Assembly: GCA_900316295.1 (NCBI GenBank)
Contig: ONCJ01000006.1
Location: 1-64,000 of the forward strand
DNA length: 64,000 nt
Direction of reading: 5' to 3'
DNA from: an uncultured Prevotella sp.
Lineage (GTDB): Bacteria; Bacteroidota; Bacteroidia; Bacteroidales; Bacteroidaceae
Of this stretch, positions 41,032 to 50,087 are shown one piece after another. The notes beneath the pieces were generated by a model, which had not been told where the DNA came from, ran no database searches, and saw only the letters and a list, made by a program, of their open reading frames with translations. Every line of letters begins with the position of its first letter. Within the stretch, counting starts at the first letter, position 1. The position numbers and the translations under genes are program-made.

Positions 41032-43920
41032 ATGGAATACAACTTCAGAGAGATTGAACAGAAATGGCAGAAAAGATGGGTCGAGATGAAAACCTATAAG
41101 GTCTGCGAGGATGAAAACAAAAAGAAATTCTATGTGCTGAACATGTTCCCATATCCGTCGGGAGCTGGGCTGCACGTAGGTCATCCCCTGGGCTACATTG
41201 CCAGCGACATCTATGCTCGCTACAAGCGTCAGCAGGGATTCAACGTGCTGAATCCTATGGGTTATGATGCTTACGGTCTGCCTGCTGAACAATATGCCAT
41301 ACAGACTGGACAGCACCCAGAGAAGACTACCTTCGAAAACATCGACCGCTATCGTCAGCAGTTGGACAAGATAGGTTTCTCGTTCGACTGGGATCGTGAG
41401 GTGCGTACATGTACTCCGGACTACTACAAGTGGACACAATGGGCGTTCCAGAAGATGTTCAAAAGTTTCTATAGCCTCACCCCCCTTACCCCCTCCCCAA
41501 AGGGCGAGGGGGAGAAAGCATCTGCTCATCCTATAGTGGAACTGGTGGAATATTTTGAAAAGAACGGAACAAAAGGACTGGACTCATTCGGTGTGGCTTG
41601 CTCGGAGGAACTGTCGTTCAGTGCCGACGAGTGGAACTCATGGGACGAGAAGCGTCAGCAGGAGGTGCTGATGAACTATCGTATAGCCTATCTGGGCGAG
41701 ACGATGGTGAACTGGTGTGCCGGACTGGGCACCGTGCTTGCCAACGACGAGGTTGTTGACGGTGTGAGTGTGCGTGGAGGCTATCCTGTAGTACAGAAAA
41801 AGATGCGCCAATGGTGCCTGCGTGTGAGCGCATACGCTCAGCGACTGCTCGACGGACTGGAGACCATCGACTGGACCGACTCTCTGAAGGAGACTCAGAA
41901 GAACTGGATTGGTCGTTCGGAAGGAACGGAGATGGAGTTCAAGGTTGCCGACTGCGACACGACCTTCACCATCTTCACCACCCGTGCCGACACCATCTTC
42001 GGTGTCACCTTCATGGTGCTGGCTCCCGAGAGCGAACTCGTAGAGCAGCTGACAACAGAGGAACAGAAGGCTGAGGTGGAGGAGTATCTGGCATACGTGA
42101 AGAAACGTACCGAAAGGGAGCGCCAGATGGACCATAAGGTTACTGGTGTGTTCTCCGGCAGCTATGCCATCAATCCCTTCACAGGCGACAAGATACCTGT
42201 ATGGATCTCAGAGTATGTGCTTGCCGGATATGGTACAGGCGCCATCATGGCTGTGCCTGCTCACGACAGTCGCGACTATGCCTTTGCCAAGCACTTCAAC
42301 CTGCCTATCATCCCACTCATCGAGGGTGCCGACGTAAGCGAGGAGAGCTTTGATGCCAAGGAGGGTATCGTGATGAACTCACCTGCCGAGGGTTCGAAGG
42401 CTCTGAATGGCTTCTCTCTGAACGGACTCAGCGTGAAAGAGGCCATTGCCGCTACAAAGATATTTGTGGAAGAGAACGGACTGGGCAGGGTGAAGGTGAA
42501 CTTCCGTCTGCGCGACGCTATCTTCTCGCGCCAGCGCTACTGGGGTGAGCCGTTCCCAGTATACTACAAGGACAACATGCCATACATGATTCCTGAGGAG
42601 TGTCTGCCGCTGGAGCTGCCCGAGATTGACAAGTATGAGCCAACGGAGACGGGCGAGCCACCATTGGGACGAGCAAAGAAGTGGGCTTGGGACACCAAGA
42701 CCTGTTCAGTAGTAGATGTGGCAAATATCGATAACAAGACCATATTCCCACTGGAACTCTATACTATGCCAGGCTTTGCCGGCAGCTCAGCCTACTACCT
42801 GCGCTATATGGACCCGAAGAACTCCGAGGCACTTGTAAGCAAGGAAGCCGACCAGTACTGGCAGAATGTGGACCTCTATGTAGGAGGAACGGAGCATGCT
42901 ACGGGTCACCTCATCTACTCAAGGTTCTGGAACAAGTTCCTCTTCGACCTGGGTGTGAGCTGTAAGGAAGAACCGTTCCAGAAACTCGTGAACCAAGGTA
43001 TGATTCAGGGTCGAAGCAACTTCGTTTACCGTGACAACGAGGCAAGCAAGGAGAAAGGACACCCTGTGTTTGTATCCTTAGGCATCAAGGGTAACTACAA
43101 AGACGTGACACCTATCCATGTTGATGTGAATATAGTAAGCAACGACATACTCGATGTTGAGGCTTTCAAGGCTTGGCGCCCAGAATACAAAGACGCTGAG
43201 TTCGTACTGGAGGATGGTAAATACATCTGCGGATGGGCGATAGAAAAGATGTCGAAATCGATGTTCAACGTAGTCAATCCCGACATGATTGTGGAGAAGT
43301 ATGGTGCCGACACGCTGCGCCTGTACGAGATGTTCCTCGGTCCGGTGGAGCAGAGTAAGCCTTGGGACACCAACGGTATCGACGGCTGCCACCGCTTCCT
43401 GAAGAAGTTCTGGACTCTGGCTACCAACGCTACCGAGAACGCAACGGCAACGAAAGACTCCCTGAAGTCGCTCCACAAACTTATCAAGAAGGTATCGGGC
43501 GACATAGAGCAGTTCTCGTACAACACCAGCATATCAGCATTCATGATCTGCGTGAACGAACTGAGCCAGCAGAAATGCAAGGACAAGGAGGTGATGAAGA
43601 CCCTCACCACACTTATTGCTCCGTTTGCTCCGCACATTGCCGAAGAGTTGTGGGAGATGCTTGGCGGCGAAGGTAGCGTATGCGACGCTAAATGGCCCAC
43701 ATGGGACGAGCAATATCTCGTAGAAAGCAGCGTCAGACTGGGTGTCGCCTTCAACGGTAAAACACGCTTCGACATGGAGTTTGCCGCTGATGCCGACAAC
43801 AAATCCATAGAGGAGACCGTCCTTGCCGACGAGCGCTCAGCAAAGTATATTGAAGGAGAGATAATGAAGGTTATCATCGTCCCTAAGCGTATGGTGAATA
43901 TTGTCTTCAAGAAGAAATGA
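41032..43920 (+). CDS. leuS: Leucyl-tRNA synthetase
   Basis: This 962-residue class I synthetase has the HIGH-type motif [16 protein letters not shown] near 40-55. The editing domain contains [20 protein letters not shown] and [22 protein letters not shown], and KMSKSMFN lies near 739. An insertion near residue 148-160 ([17 protein letters not shown]) is encoded by a C-rich palindromic repeat and is not part of the usual fold. Its last four bases overlap the start of the YitT-family gene (ATGA). Confidence 0.95.
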   Translation: MEYNFREIEQKWQKRWVEMKTYKVCEDENKKKFYVLNMFPYPSGAGLHVGHPLGYIASDIYARYKRQQGFNVLNPMGYDAYGLPAEQYAIQTGQHPEKTTFENIDRYRQQLDKIGFSFDWDREVRTCTPDYYKWTQWAFQKMFKSFYSLTPLTPSPKGEGEKASAHPIVELVEYFEKNGTKGLDSFGVACSEELSFSADEWNSWDEKRQQEVLMNYRIAYLGETMVNWCAGLGTVLANDEVVDGVSVRGGYPVVQKKMRQWCLRVSAYAQRLLDGLETIDWTDSLKETQKNWIGRSEGTEMEFKVADCDTTFTIFTTRADTIFGVTFMVLAPESELVEQLTTEEQKAEVEEYLAYVKKRTERERQMDHKVTGVFSGSYAINPFTGDKIPVWISEYVLAGYGTGAIMAVPAHDSRDYAFAKHFNLPIIPLIEGADVSEESFDAKEGIVMNSPAEGSKALNGFSLNGLSVKEAIAATKIFVEENGLGRVKVNFRLRDAIFSRQRYWGEPFPVYYKDNMPYMIPEECLPLELPEIDKYEPTETGEPPLGRAKKWAWDTKTCSVVDVANIDNKTIFPLELYTMPGFAGSSAYYLRYMDPKNSEALVSKEADQYWQNVDLYVGGTEHATGHLIYSRFWNKFLFDLGVSCKEEPFQKLVNQGMIQGRSNFVYRDNEASKEKGHPVFVSLGIKGNYKDVTPIHVDVNIVSNDILDVEAFKAWRPEYKDAEFVLEDGKYICGWAIEKMSKSMFNVVNPDMIVEKYGADTLRLYEMFLGPVEQSKPWDTNGIDGCHRFLKKFWTLATNATENATATKDSLKSLHKLIKKVSGDIEQFSYNTSISAFMICVNELSQQKCKDKEVMKTLTTLIAPFAPHIAEELWEMLGGEGSVCDAKWPTWDEQYLVESSVRLGVAFNGKTRFDMEFAADADNKSIEETVLADERSAKYIEGEIMKVIIVPKRMVNIVFKKK
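41475..41513. repeat. C-rich palindromic repeat inside leuS
   Basis: The C-rich segment ends in the dyad CCCCTC/GAGGGG with an inner CCC/GGG (41490-41511). It adds about a dozen residues ([13 protein letters not shown]) to LeuS in frame. Confidence 0.7.
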
Positions 43921-44882
43921 CTATAAAGGACAAATGGATACTGAACGAGGTCAAGGACTATATGTTTATAGCCCTTGGTCTCTTTGTCTATACCATCGCC
44001 TTCACCGTTTTTCTGATGCCATATCAGATAGTCGCTGGAGGAGTGACGGGTCTGTCGGCTATCATATACTATGCCACAGGATTCCATCTGGAAAACACAT
44101 ATATCATCATCAACGGCATGCTGCTCATAGTAGCCCTGAAGATACTGGGAGTGAAGTTCCTTATGAAGACCATCTTTGCCATCTTCACCCTGTACTTCAT
44201 GTTGATTATTGCACAGGACCTGATACCAAAGCAACCCAACGGACTGCCCATAAAACTGATGGGTGAGGGACAGGACTTCATGTCGATGATTATCGGATGT
44301 GTGATGACGGGTGTGGCGCTGGCTATGGTATTCCTTAACAACGGATCGACAGGTGGCACCGACATCATCGCAGCCTCTGTCAACAAGTACCATAACATCT
44401 CGTTGGGTACGGTACTTATCGCCGTAGACTTCTGTATCATCGGCTCGTGTATGTTCTTCCCACAGTTTGGTAACTACTTTGAGAGGGCTCACAAGGTGAT
44501 GTTCGGCTTCTGTGTGATGGCTATGGAAAATTTCGTGCTCGACTATGTGATGAACGCCCGACGTCAGTCAGTACAATTCATGATATTCTCACGCAAATGG
44601 CAAGAGATAGCCAATGCCATCGGTACAAAGATGGATCATGGTGTGACTATACTTGACGGTCACGGATGGTATACGGGACAGAAGATGAAAGTACTCTGTA
44701 TACTTGCAAGAAAGAATGAGAGCATAAATATGTTCCGACTCATCAAGATGATAGACCCTAATGCCTTCGTTAGCCAGTCGAGTGTCATTGGTGTATATGG
44801 CGAAGGATTTGACGAGATGAAGGTGAAGGTGCCTAAGGAGATGAGGAATAAGGAGGTGAGGAATAAGGAGGTGAGGGTATAA
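43917..44882 (+). CDS. YitT/DUF2179-family membrane protein
   Basis: This 321-residue protein has five to six N-terminal membrane helices ([43 protein letters not shown] onward) with [18 protein letters not shown] near 140. The C-terminal soluble DUF2179 domain includes [29 protein letters not shown] and [20 protein letters not shown]. The function is unknown; it may be a transporter. It overlaps leuS by 4 bp. The last 14 residues ([14 protein letters not shown]) come from a 15-bp repeat and look like a recent addition. Confidence 0.88.
   Translation: MTIKDKWILNEVKDYMFIALGLFVYTIAFTVFLMPYQIVAGGVTGLSAIIYYATGFHLENTYIIINGMLLIVALKILGVKFLMKTIFAIFTLYFMLIIAQDLIPKQPNGLPIKLMGEGQDFMSMIIGCVMTGVALAMVFLNNGSTGGTDIIAASVNKYHNISLGTVLIAVDFCIIGSCMFFPQFGNYFERAHKVMFGFCVMAMENFVLDYVMNARRQSVQFMIFSRKWQEIANAIGTKMDHGVTILDGHGWYTGQKMKVLCILARKNESINMFRLIKMIDPNAFVSQSSVIGVYGEGFDEMKVKVPKEMRNKEVRNKEVRV
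44837..44877. repeat. GAATAAGGAGGTGAG repeat at the 3' end of the YitT gene
   Basis: Two 15-bp copies (7+8 bp) extend the reading frame by NKEVR units directly before the stop. Confidence 0.75.
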
Positions 44883-44906
44883 AGAGTCCTACTTATATAT
44901 TAGCAA

Positions 44907-45509
44907 ATGAAGAAGATAGTTTTTGCAACTAACAATCAGCATAAGCTGGACGAGATAAGAAGCATTCTGGGTGATATGTTTGAGATAGTATCGCTAAGGG
45001 ATATAGGTTGTCATGAGGATATACCAGAAACAGGCACCACACTTGAAGCCAACGCAAGACAGAAGGCGGAATACATCTTTGAGAAATATGGACTGAGCTG
45101 CTTTGCCGACGATACAGGACTCGAAGTGGATGCCTTGGGCGGTGCTCCTGGAGTATATTCTGCCCGCTATGCAGGAGGCGAAGGTCACGACTCCGAGGCA
45201 AACATGCAAAAACTTCTCTGCGAATTAGGAGAAAATAACAACCGAAAGGCACGATTTCGCACAGTTATTGCGTTGATATTAAGTGAGGTGAGGAGTGAAG
45301 AGACTTGCGAAGTTCTCTTCTTTGAAGGTATCGTAAACGGAAATATTGCCCGTGAGAAACACGGAACAGAGGGATTCGGATATGACCCAATCTTTGTTCC
45401 CGATGGATATGATAAGTCTTTTGCCGAACTGGGTATGGACATAAAAAACAATATCTCACACAGAGCAAGAGCCGTGAAAAAACTGGCGGAATACCTGAGG
45501 GGAAATTGA
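44907..45509 (+). CDS. rdgB: Non-canonical purine NTP pyrophosphatase (dITP/XTP)
   Basis: This 200-residue Ham1-family enzyme removes ITP, dITP and XTP from the nucleotide pool. It shows [18 protein letters not shown] at the N-terminus, [25 protein letters not shown] near 70-95 and [16 protein letters not shown] with [19 protein letters not shown] near 150-185. It is 24 bp after the YitT gene. Its stop codon TGA (45507-45509) lies in the following heptamer array. Confidence 0.95.
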   Translation: MKKIVFATNNQHKLDEIRSILGDMFEIVSLRDIGCHEDIPETGTTLEANARQKAEYIFEKYGLSCFADDTGLEVDALGGAPGVYSARYAGGEGHDSEANMQKLLCELGENNNRKARFRTVIALILSEVRSEETCEVLFFEGIVNGNIAREKHGTEGFGYDPIFVPDGYDKSFAELGMDIKNNISHRARAVKKLAEYLRGN

Positions 45510-45542
45510 TAATTGACAATTGATAATTGATAATTGATAATT
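45503..45542. repeat. TTGATAA heptamer array between rdgB and the PorZ-like gene
   Basis: TTGA recurs at 45506, 45513, 45520, 45527 and 45534. Bases 45511-45529 are a perfect 19-bp inverted repeat of 45597-45615, so the porZ start codon lies in the loop. Confidence 0.92.
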
Positions 45543-45545
45543 ACT

Positions 45546-47657
45546 ATGAAAAAAAAATTGAGTATAATTTTATTAGGATTGGTTCTACCATGCCTGCAAT
45601 TATCAATTGTCAATTGTCAATTGTCAACCGCACACGCTGCCACCATCGGAACATGGAAGGCATACATGGCTTATCATGATGTTACGGAGATAGAGACAGC
45701 AGGAAATATCATGTACGTGCTGGCTTCTGATGGATTGTATACATACAACAAAGACGACAATAGTCTGCAGACATTCGACAAGACCAACGGACTATCCGAC
45801 TGTGCTATTGCCCACATAGCATGGAACAGTCAGGCTAAGAGACTCGTCATAGTATACAAGAATGCTAATATAGACATGATGGACGAGAAGGGTAACGTAT
45901 ACAACCTCTCCGACTATTATACCAAAGCCATGACTGAGGATAAGACCGTATACAGCATAGACAACTTCGGAGCATACGCATATCTCTCTACTGCCTTTGG
46001 TGTGATGAAGGTAAATGTCAAGGATATAGAGATAAGCGATACGTATAATCTCGGCTTCAGAGTGGACTACACATACTTAGAAGGCGACTATATCTATGCT
46101 GCCTCAAGCTCTCGTGGACTCTACCGCGGACTACAGACCGACAATCTGCTGGACAAGAACAACTGGGAGAGGGTAGGGGACTATACTAGTAGAAACAAAA
46201 CAATAGACCCAGAAGTCAAAGAGTTGGTGGAGACATTGCTGCCAGGCGGACCAAAATACAATAATTTCGGATTCATGCGACTTATTAATGGAAAACTGTA
46301 TACTTGTGGAGGTGGTTCTGCTCCAGCATGTATTCAGATATTAGACATAGATAAAGATGAATGGCAAATATATAATGATGAAGATATTAAAGAAAAGACT
46401 GGACTTAAATTTGAAGATATTTATTGTGTTGACGTAGACCCATTAGATGAAAAACACGTCTTTGCTGGTAGCAGAAAAGGACTCTATGAATTCTACGACG
46501 GAGAATTTGTAAATCATTATAACGATAAGAACAGTATTATAGAGACTGCTTTTGCATATAACCCAGAAACAGGTAAACCTGACCGCGAATATGAAATTAT
46601 AAGCGGACTAAAGTATGACACAGAAGGCAACCTGTGGATGATAAACGCATACGGTGCCGACCAATCGCTTATAAAATATACTACAAATAAGACTTTCGAA
46701 TCATTCGACAAACAAGACCTGAAAAGATGGAACGCCGAAAAATTTGTTTGGAATGAAGAAACAAATAAGTGGGAAGCAAAAAATTGGCTAAGAACATGTA
46801 CTGACCTAAGAGAGATATTTACTGACTCTAAAGGAAGAATGTGGTTTGGTAATAATAGCTGGACAGCACAAATAGTATATTCTTACGACTATAAGAATGA
46901 CAAACTTACTACATACGATTATTTCGTAAATCAAGATGGCAAAGTATTAGACACCAACTCTGGTCTCTGGGCTTTCAGTTGTGTTGTAGAGGATCTTGAT
47001 GGCAATATATGGTTAGGAGCAAATATGGGTCCGCTGGTATTGGAACCATCACAAATAGATGCCGAGGATCCTGTTGTTACACAAGTGAAAGTGCCACGCA
47101 ATGACGGTACCAACTATGCCGACTATCTGCTTGATGGTGTAAATATCTCTGCTATTGCTATCGATGGAGCTGGTAGAAAATGGTTTGGTACACCAGGCAA
47201 CGGAGTATACTTAATAAGCAGAGATAACTACACCCAGCTACAACACTTCACACAGGAGAACAGTGGTCTGCTTTCTGACAATATTGAGTCGATAGCTATA
47301 AACAACGATACAGGTGAGGTGTTCTTTGGTACAAGCAATGGTCTTTGCTCATATATGAGTGACGTCATTGCACCAAGCGAGTCAATGAGTAAGAACAGCG
47401 TATGGGCATATCCTAATCCTGTGCGACCCGACTATACAGGTCCTATCACTATCACCGGACTCACATACAATGCCGACGTAAAGATAGTTACCACCAACGG
47501 AGTTCTTGTTGCCAAAGGTAGAAGCAACGGAGGCATATTTGTATGGGATGGCAACGACCTGAAAGGTAAGAGAGTTGCCTCAGGAATATATATGGTTGAA
47601 ACTGCAACAGAAACAGGTGGAAAGGGTACGGTATGTAAGGTAGCTATTGTCAACTAA
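45546..47657 (+). CDS. porZ: PorZ-like type IX secretion beta-propeller protein
   Basis: This roughly 703-residue exported protein starts at ATG 45546 (MKKKLSIILLGLVLPC). Two-component-regulator-type propeller repeats fill residues 30-600 (IGTWKAYMAYHDVTEIETAGNIMYVLASDGLYTYN, EDLDGNIWLGANMGPLVLEP, GAGRKWFGTPGNGVYLI). The C-terminal domain (VWAYPNPVRPDYTGPITITGL...GKRVASGIYMVE) is of the T9SS-targeting type. PorZ belongs to the PorU/V/Q/Z attachment complex in Porphyromonas. The second half of its signal peptide (LQLSIVNCQLS) is encoded by heptamer repeats. The identification as PorZ, against another propeller protein, is likely but not certain. Confidence 0.8.
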   Translation: MKKKLSIILLGLVLPCLQLSIVNCQLSTAHAATIGTWKAYMAYHDVTEIETAGNIMYVLASDGLYTYNKDDNSLQTFDKTNGLSDCAIAHIAWNSQAKRLVIVYKNANIDMMDEKGNVYNLSDYYTKAMTEDKTVYSIDNFGAYAYLSTAFGVMKVNVKDIEISDTYNLGFRVDYTYLEGDYIYAASSSRGLYRGLQTDNLLDKNNWERVGDYTSRNKTIDPEVKELVETLLPGGPKYNNFGFMRLINGKLYTCGGGSAPACIQILDIDKDEWQIYNDEDIKEKTGLKFEDIYCVDVDPLDEKHVFAGSRKGLYEFYDGEFVNHYNDKNSIIETAFAYNPETGKPDREYEIISGLKYDTEGNLWMINAYGADQSLIKYTTNKTFESFDKQDLKRWNAEKFVWNEETNKWEAKNWLRTCTDLREIFTDSKGRMWFGNNSWTAQIVYSYDYKNDKLTTYDYFVNQDGKVLDTNSGLWAFSCVVEDLDGNIWLGANMGPLVLEPSQIDAEDPVVTQVKVPRNDGTNYADYLLDGVNISAIAIDGAGRKWFGTPGNGVYLISRDNYTQLQHFTQENSGLLSDNIESIAINNDTGEVFFGTSNGLCSYMSDVIAPSESMSKNSVWAYPNPVRPDYTGPITITGLTYNADVKIVTTNGVLVAKGRSNGGIFVWDGNDLKGKRVASGIYMVETATETGGKGTVCKVAIVN
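45597..45628. repeat. TTGTCAA heptamer array encoding part of the signal peptide
   Basis: The units TTATCAA, TTGTCAA, TTGTCAA, TTGTCAA occupy 45600-45627 in the porZ reading frame. They are inverted relative to the array at 45503-45542. Confidence 0.92.
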
Positions 47658-47668
47658 ACACCACGAAT

Positions 47669-49096
47669 ATGAATAGTAGGTTAAAATCATTTTTTCATGA
47701 TTATTGGTGTGTTGCAATAATTATCTTAATTACACCACTACTACTTTTTGCTACTATCCAAATCTTACCTACTCATGATGACTGGTTTGGAGCTACAAAA
47801 CCAGATTTTGATCCTTTTTTTATTAAGGAGAGATTTCTCTTTTATGGCTATCATTGGCGACCATTTGACACATGGATAGGATATATTGTAGGTAGGAATC
47901 CACAATTGTTGTTTCCAGCATTCAATCATATTTGCGTTGTCGTTGGGCATGTTTTATGTTCATTCCTAATATATAGACTTTTAAGATTACTGCAGTTTGA
48001 TAAGTTCGCATGTAATATATCAACATTATACTTTTTAATTACGCCTTCTGCTATGGCAACACTTTTTGCCGTAGACAGCCAAAATCAAGTATACTCACTC
48101 GTATGGGGAATACTTGCTTTCTTTTTATATATCCACTTGAAAACCAGCAAATACATTATTTGGTTCATTACAATATTTATTGCCGCTCTGTGCAAAGAAA
48201 ACGGACTAATGTGGGCTCTCATTTGTCCCATACTTGCATTTGGATTTGACCTGATAGACAAAAAAACACTAAAGAAAGACATATTGATAGGATTATCTAT
48301 TATGCTCTCGTATGCTCTCGCTGTCTTCTTACTACCAAAAGATGTGGTTATACATCCTGAATATATTCCTGACACGGTTAAAGTCATCAAGAATATCATA
48401 AAATTCTTAGTTATCAGCTTCGTCACATTCGACTATGTGTATATTCTTCACCAACAACACAGAAACTTGTTGGTAGGAGGATTGCTATTTGTTATTACAC
48501 TTCCATTCCTATACTTTTTATTCATAAATATAATCAAAAATATTAAGGAAAAAAGGGTTATATGTGTCATTATATGTCTACTAATAGCAGCTGCTCCTCA
48601 CTTGCTTACTATATATAGCATGATGCATGTATATGCTGGACTACTATTTATAACAATTCTTATAGCATACTCTGTCAATAAATACGGAAATAATATAAAG
48701 TATATATTTGCTTCATTTGTCTTATTCATAATCGCCGCATTCACCATTGATTCACATCTGTGGTATGAGTCAAATGAATCAGGACTGACAGGAAAGAGAA
48801 TGTCTCAGGAGGCTATCAGTAAGACTGGCTGCCCCACAGATAGTATATTTTCGATCGTTATTAATGACGACTACCAAAGATTATCCTCCTTCTGTGTTGC
48901 ACCGCAAGAAGCTTTTGGATGGAGTTTTGCCACACAGTATGAAACTAATTATCAATGGCCAAATCATATTTACGAATTGACCATCGACATGAAAGAAGAG
49001 AAAAAAATTGATAGCATAATAACCAGAGCACAAAAAAAGGGATATCATACTTTCTGGATAGTCAGAAAAGATGGTGTTACGGTTTTGAAATACTGA
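47669..49096 (+). CDS. Polytopic membrane protein, GT-C-like
   Basis: This 475-residue protein has about eleven hydrophobic helices and an acidic first periplasmic loop (LPTHDDWFGATKPDFDPFF) with an Asp-rich motif as in GT-C glycosyltransferases. The C-terminal 90 residues are soluble. It sits with a DPM1-like GT2 gene (18-bp gap), which would make its polyprenyl-linked sugar donor. A role in surface-glycan or protein glycosylation is an inference. Its base composition is AT-richer than leuS or porZ, as often in glycan loci. Confidence 0.6.
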   Translation: MNSRLKSFFHDYWCVAIIILITPLLLFATIQILPTHDDWFGATKPDFDPFFIKERFLFYGYHWRPFDTWIGYIVGRNPQLLFPAFNHICVVVGHVLCSFLIYRLLRLLQFDKFACNISTLYFLITPSAMATLFAVDSQNQVYSLVWGILAFFLYIHLKTSKYIIWFITIFIAALCKENGLMWALICPILAFGFDLIDKKTLKKDILIGLSIMLSYALAVFLLPKDVVIHPEYIPDTVKVIKNIIKFLVISFVTFDYVYILHQQHRNLLVGGLLFVITLPFLYFLFINIIKNIKEKRVICVIICLLIAAAPHLLTIYSMMHVYAGLLFITILIAYSVNKYGNNIKYIFASFVLFIIAAFTIDSHLWYESNESGLTGKRMSQEAISKTGCPTDSIFSIVINDDYQRLSSFCVAPQEAFGWSFATQYETNYQWPNHIYELTIDMKEEKKIDSIITRAQKKGYHTFWIVRKDGVTVLKY

Positions 49097-49114
49097 TATA
49101 ATAATATTACTAAT

Positions 49115-50065
49115 ATGAAAACAAAACTTGCTATTGTACTTCCTTGTTACAATGAAGAAGAGATACTTCCTTTTTCAATAGAAAAGTTGTCTCAATTATT
49201 TGACCAACTGATAAAAAAAGAAGTAATATCAGATAGTAGTTTTATGCTATTTGTAAATGACGGCAGTAATGACAATACCTGGAATATAATAAAGGATTAT
49301 AATACCATAAATAAGTATGTATATGGTATAAAGCTGTCACATAACGTCGGACATCAAAAGGCTATTATGGCAGGTATGATGGCTGCAAGAAAAATGGGTG
49401 ACATTGACGTTGTCATCACTATGGATGCAGACCTGCAAGACGACCTGGAAGCAATTTCAAAGATGATTGATGAATATGAGAATGGTGCAGATATAGTTTA
49501 TGGCGTTAAGATACAACGCAAGGTAGACCCATTCTTCAAACGTATCAGCGCTGAGACATTTTATAAACTTATGAATAAGTACGGTGTTGAAACCGTATTC
49601 AATCATTCAGACTTCCGTCTGTTATCAAATAAAGCATTAGACATTTTATCTCAGTATGATGAGCGTAACATTTATCTTAGAGGTTTGATACCGATGATAG
49701 GATTACCATTTGCTACCGTTGATGATAAAATAAACGAAAGGATAGCAGGAAAATCCAAATATACTTTTGTTCGCATGATGGGATTAGCACTCGATGGAAT
49801 AACATCGTTCTCTGTCAAACCTATATATAGCGTCATCTATATAGGCGTTGTTTTTCTTATAGTAAGTCTTCTTATAGGAATAAGTGTCATCTATGCCTTT
49901 GCTACTAAATCTGCCGTTACAGGATGGGCTTCTCTTATTTTGAGTATTTGGCTTGTTGGTGGTTTTATGATGCTTGGTATAGGTATAGTAGGAGTATATA
50001 TTGGTAAGATATACGAAGAAGTAAAACACCGACCATTATATCATATTGTAGAGATGTTGAAATAA
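49115..50065 (+). CDS. Glycosyltransferase family 2, polyprenyl-phosphate sugar transferase (GtrB/ArnC-like)
   Basis: This 316-residue protein has a GT-A domain: LAIVLPCYNEEEILPFSIEKL, FVNDGSNDNTW near 48 and ITMDADLQDDLEAI near 97 with the DxD-type metal site. AGKSKYTFVRMMGLALDGITSFSVKP follows, then two C-terminal membrane helices (about 235-300). This architecture belongs to enzymes that load a sugar on undecaprenyl phosphate. The sugar is unknown. It is cotranscribed with the GT-C-like gene before it. Confidence 0.85.
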   Translation: MKTKLAIVLPCYNEEEILPFSIEKLSQLFDQLIKKEVISDSSFMLFVNDGSNDNTWNIIKDYNTINKYVYGIKLSHNVGHQKAIMAGMMAARKMGDIDVVITMDADLQDDLEAISKMIDEYENGADIVYGVKIQRKVDPFFKRISAETFYKLMNKYGVETVFNHSDFRLLSNKALDILSQYDERNIYLRGLIPMIGLPFATVDDKINERIAGKSKYTFVRMMGLALDGITSFSVKPIYSVIYIGVVFLIVSLLIGISVIYAFATKSAVTGWASLILSIWLVGGFMMLGIGIVGVYIGKIYEEVKHRPLYHIVEMLK

Positions 50066-50087
50066 AACTAAAATGAGGGTTTAAAGA

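Noticed and set aside
43095..44492. Long minus-strand ORF opposite leuS and yitT
   Set aside because: It spans two well-supported plus-strand genes in antisense; codon bias explains the open frame.
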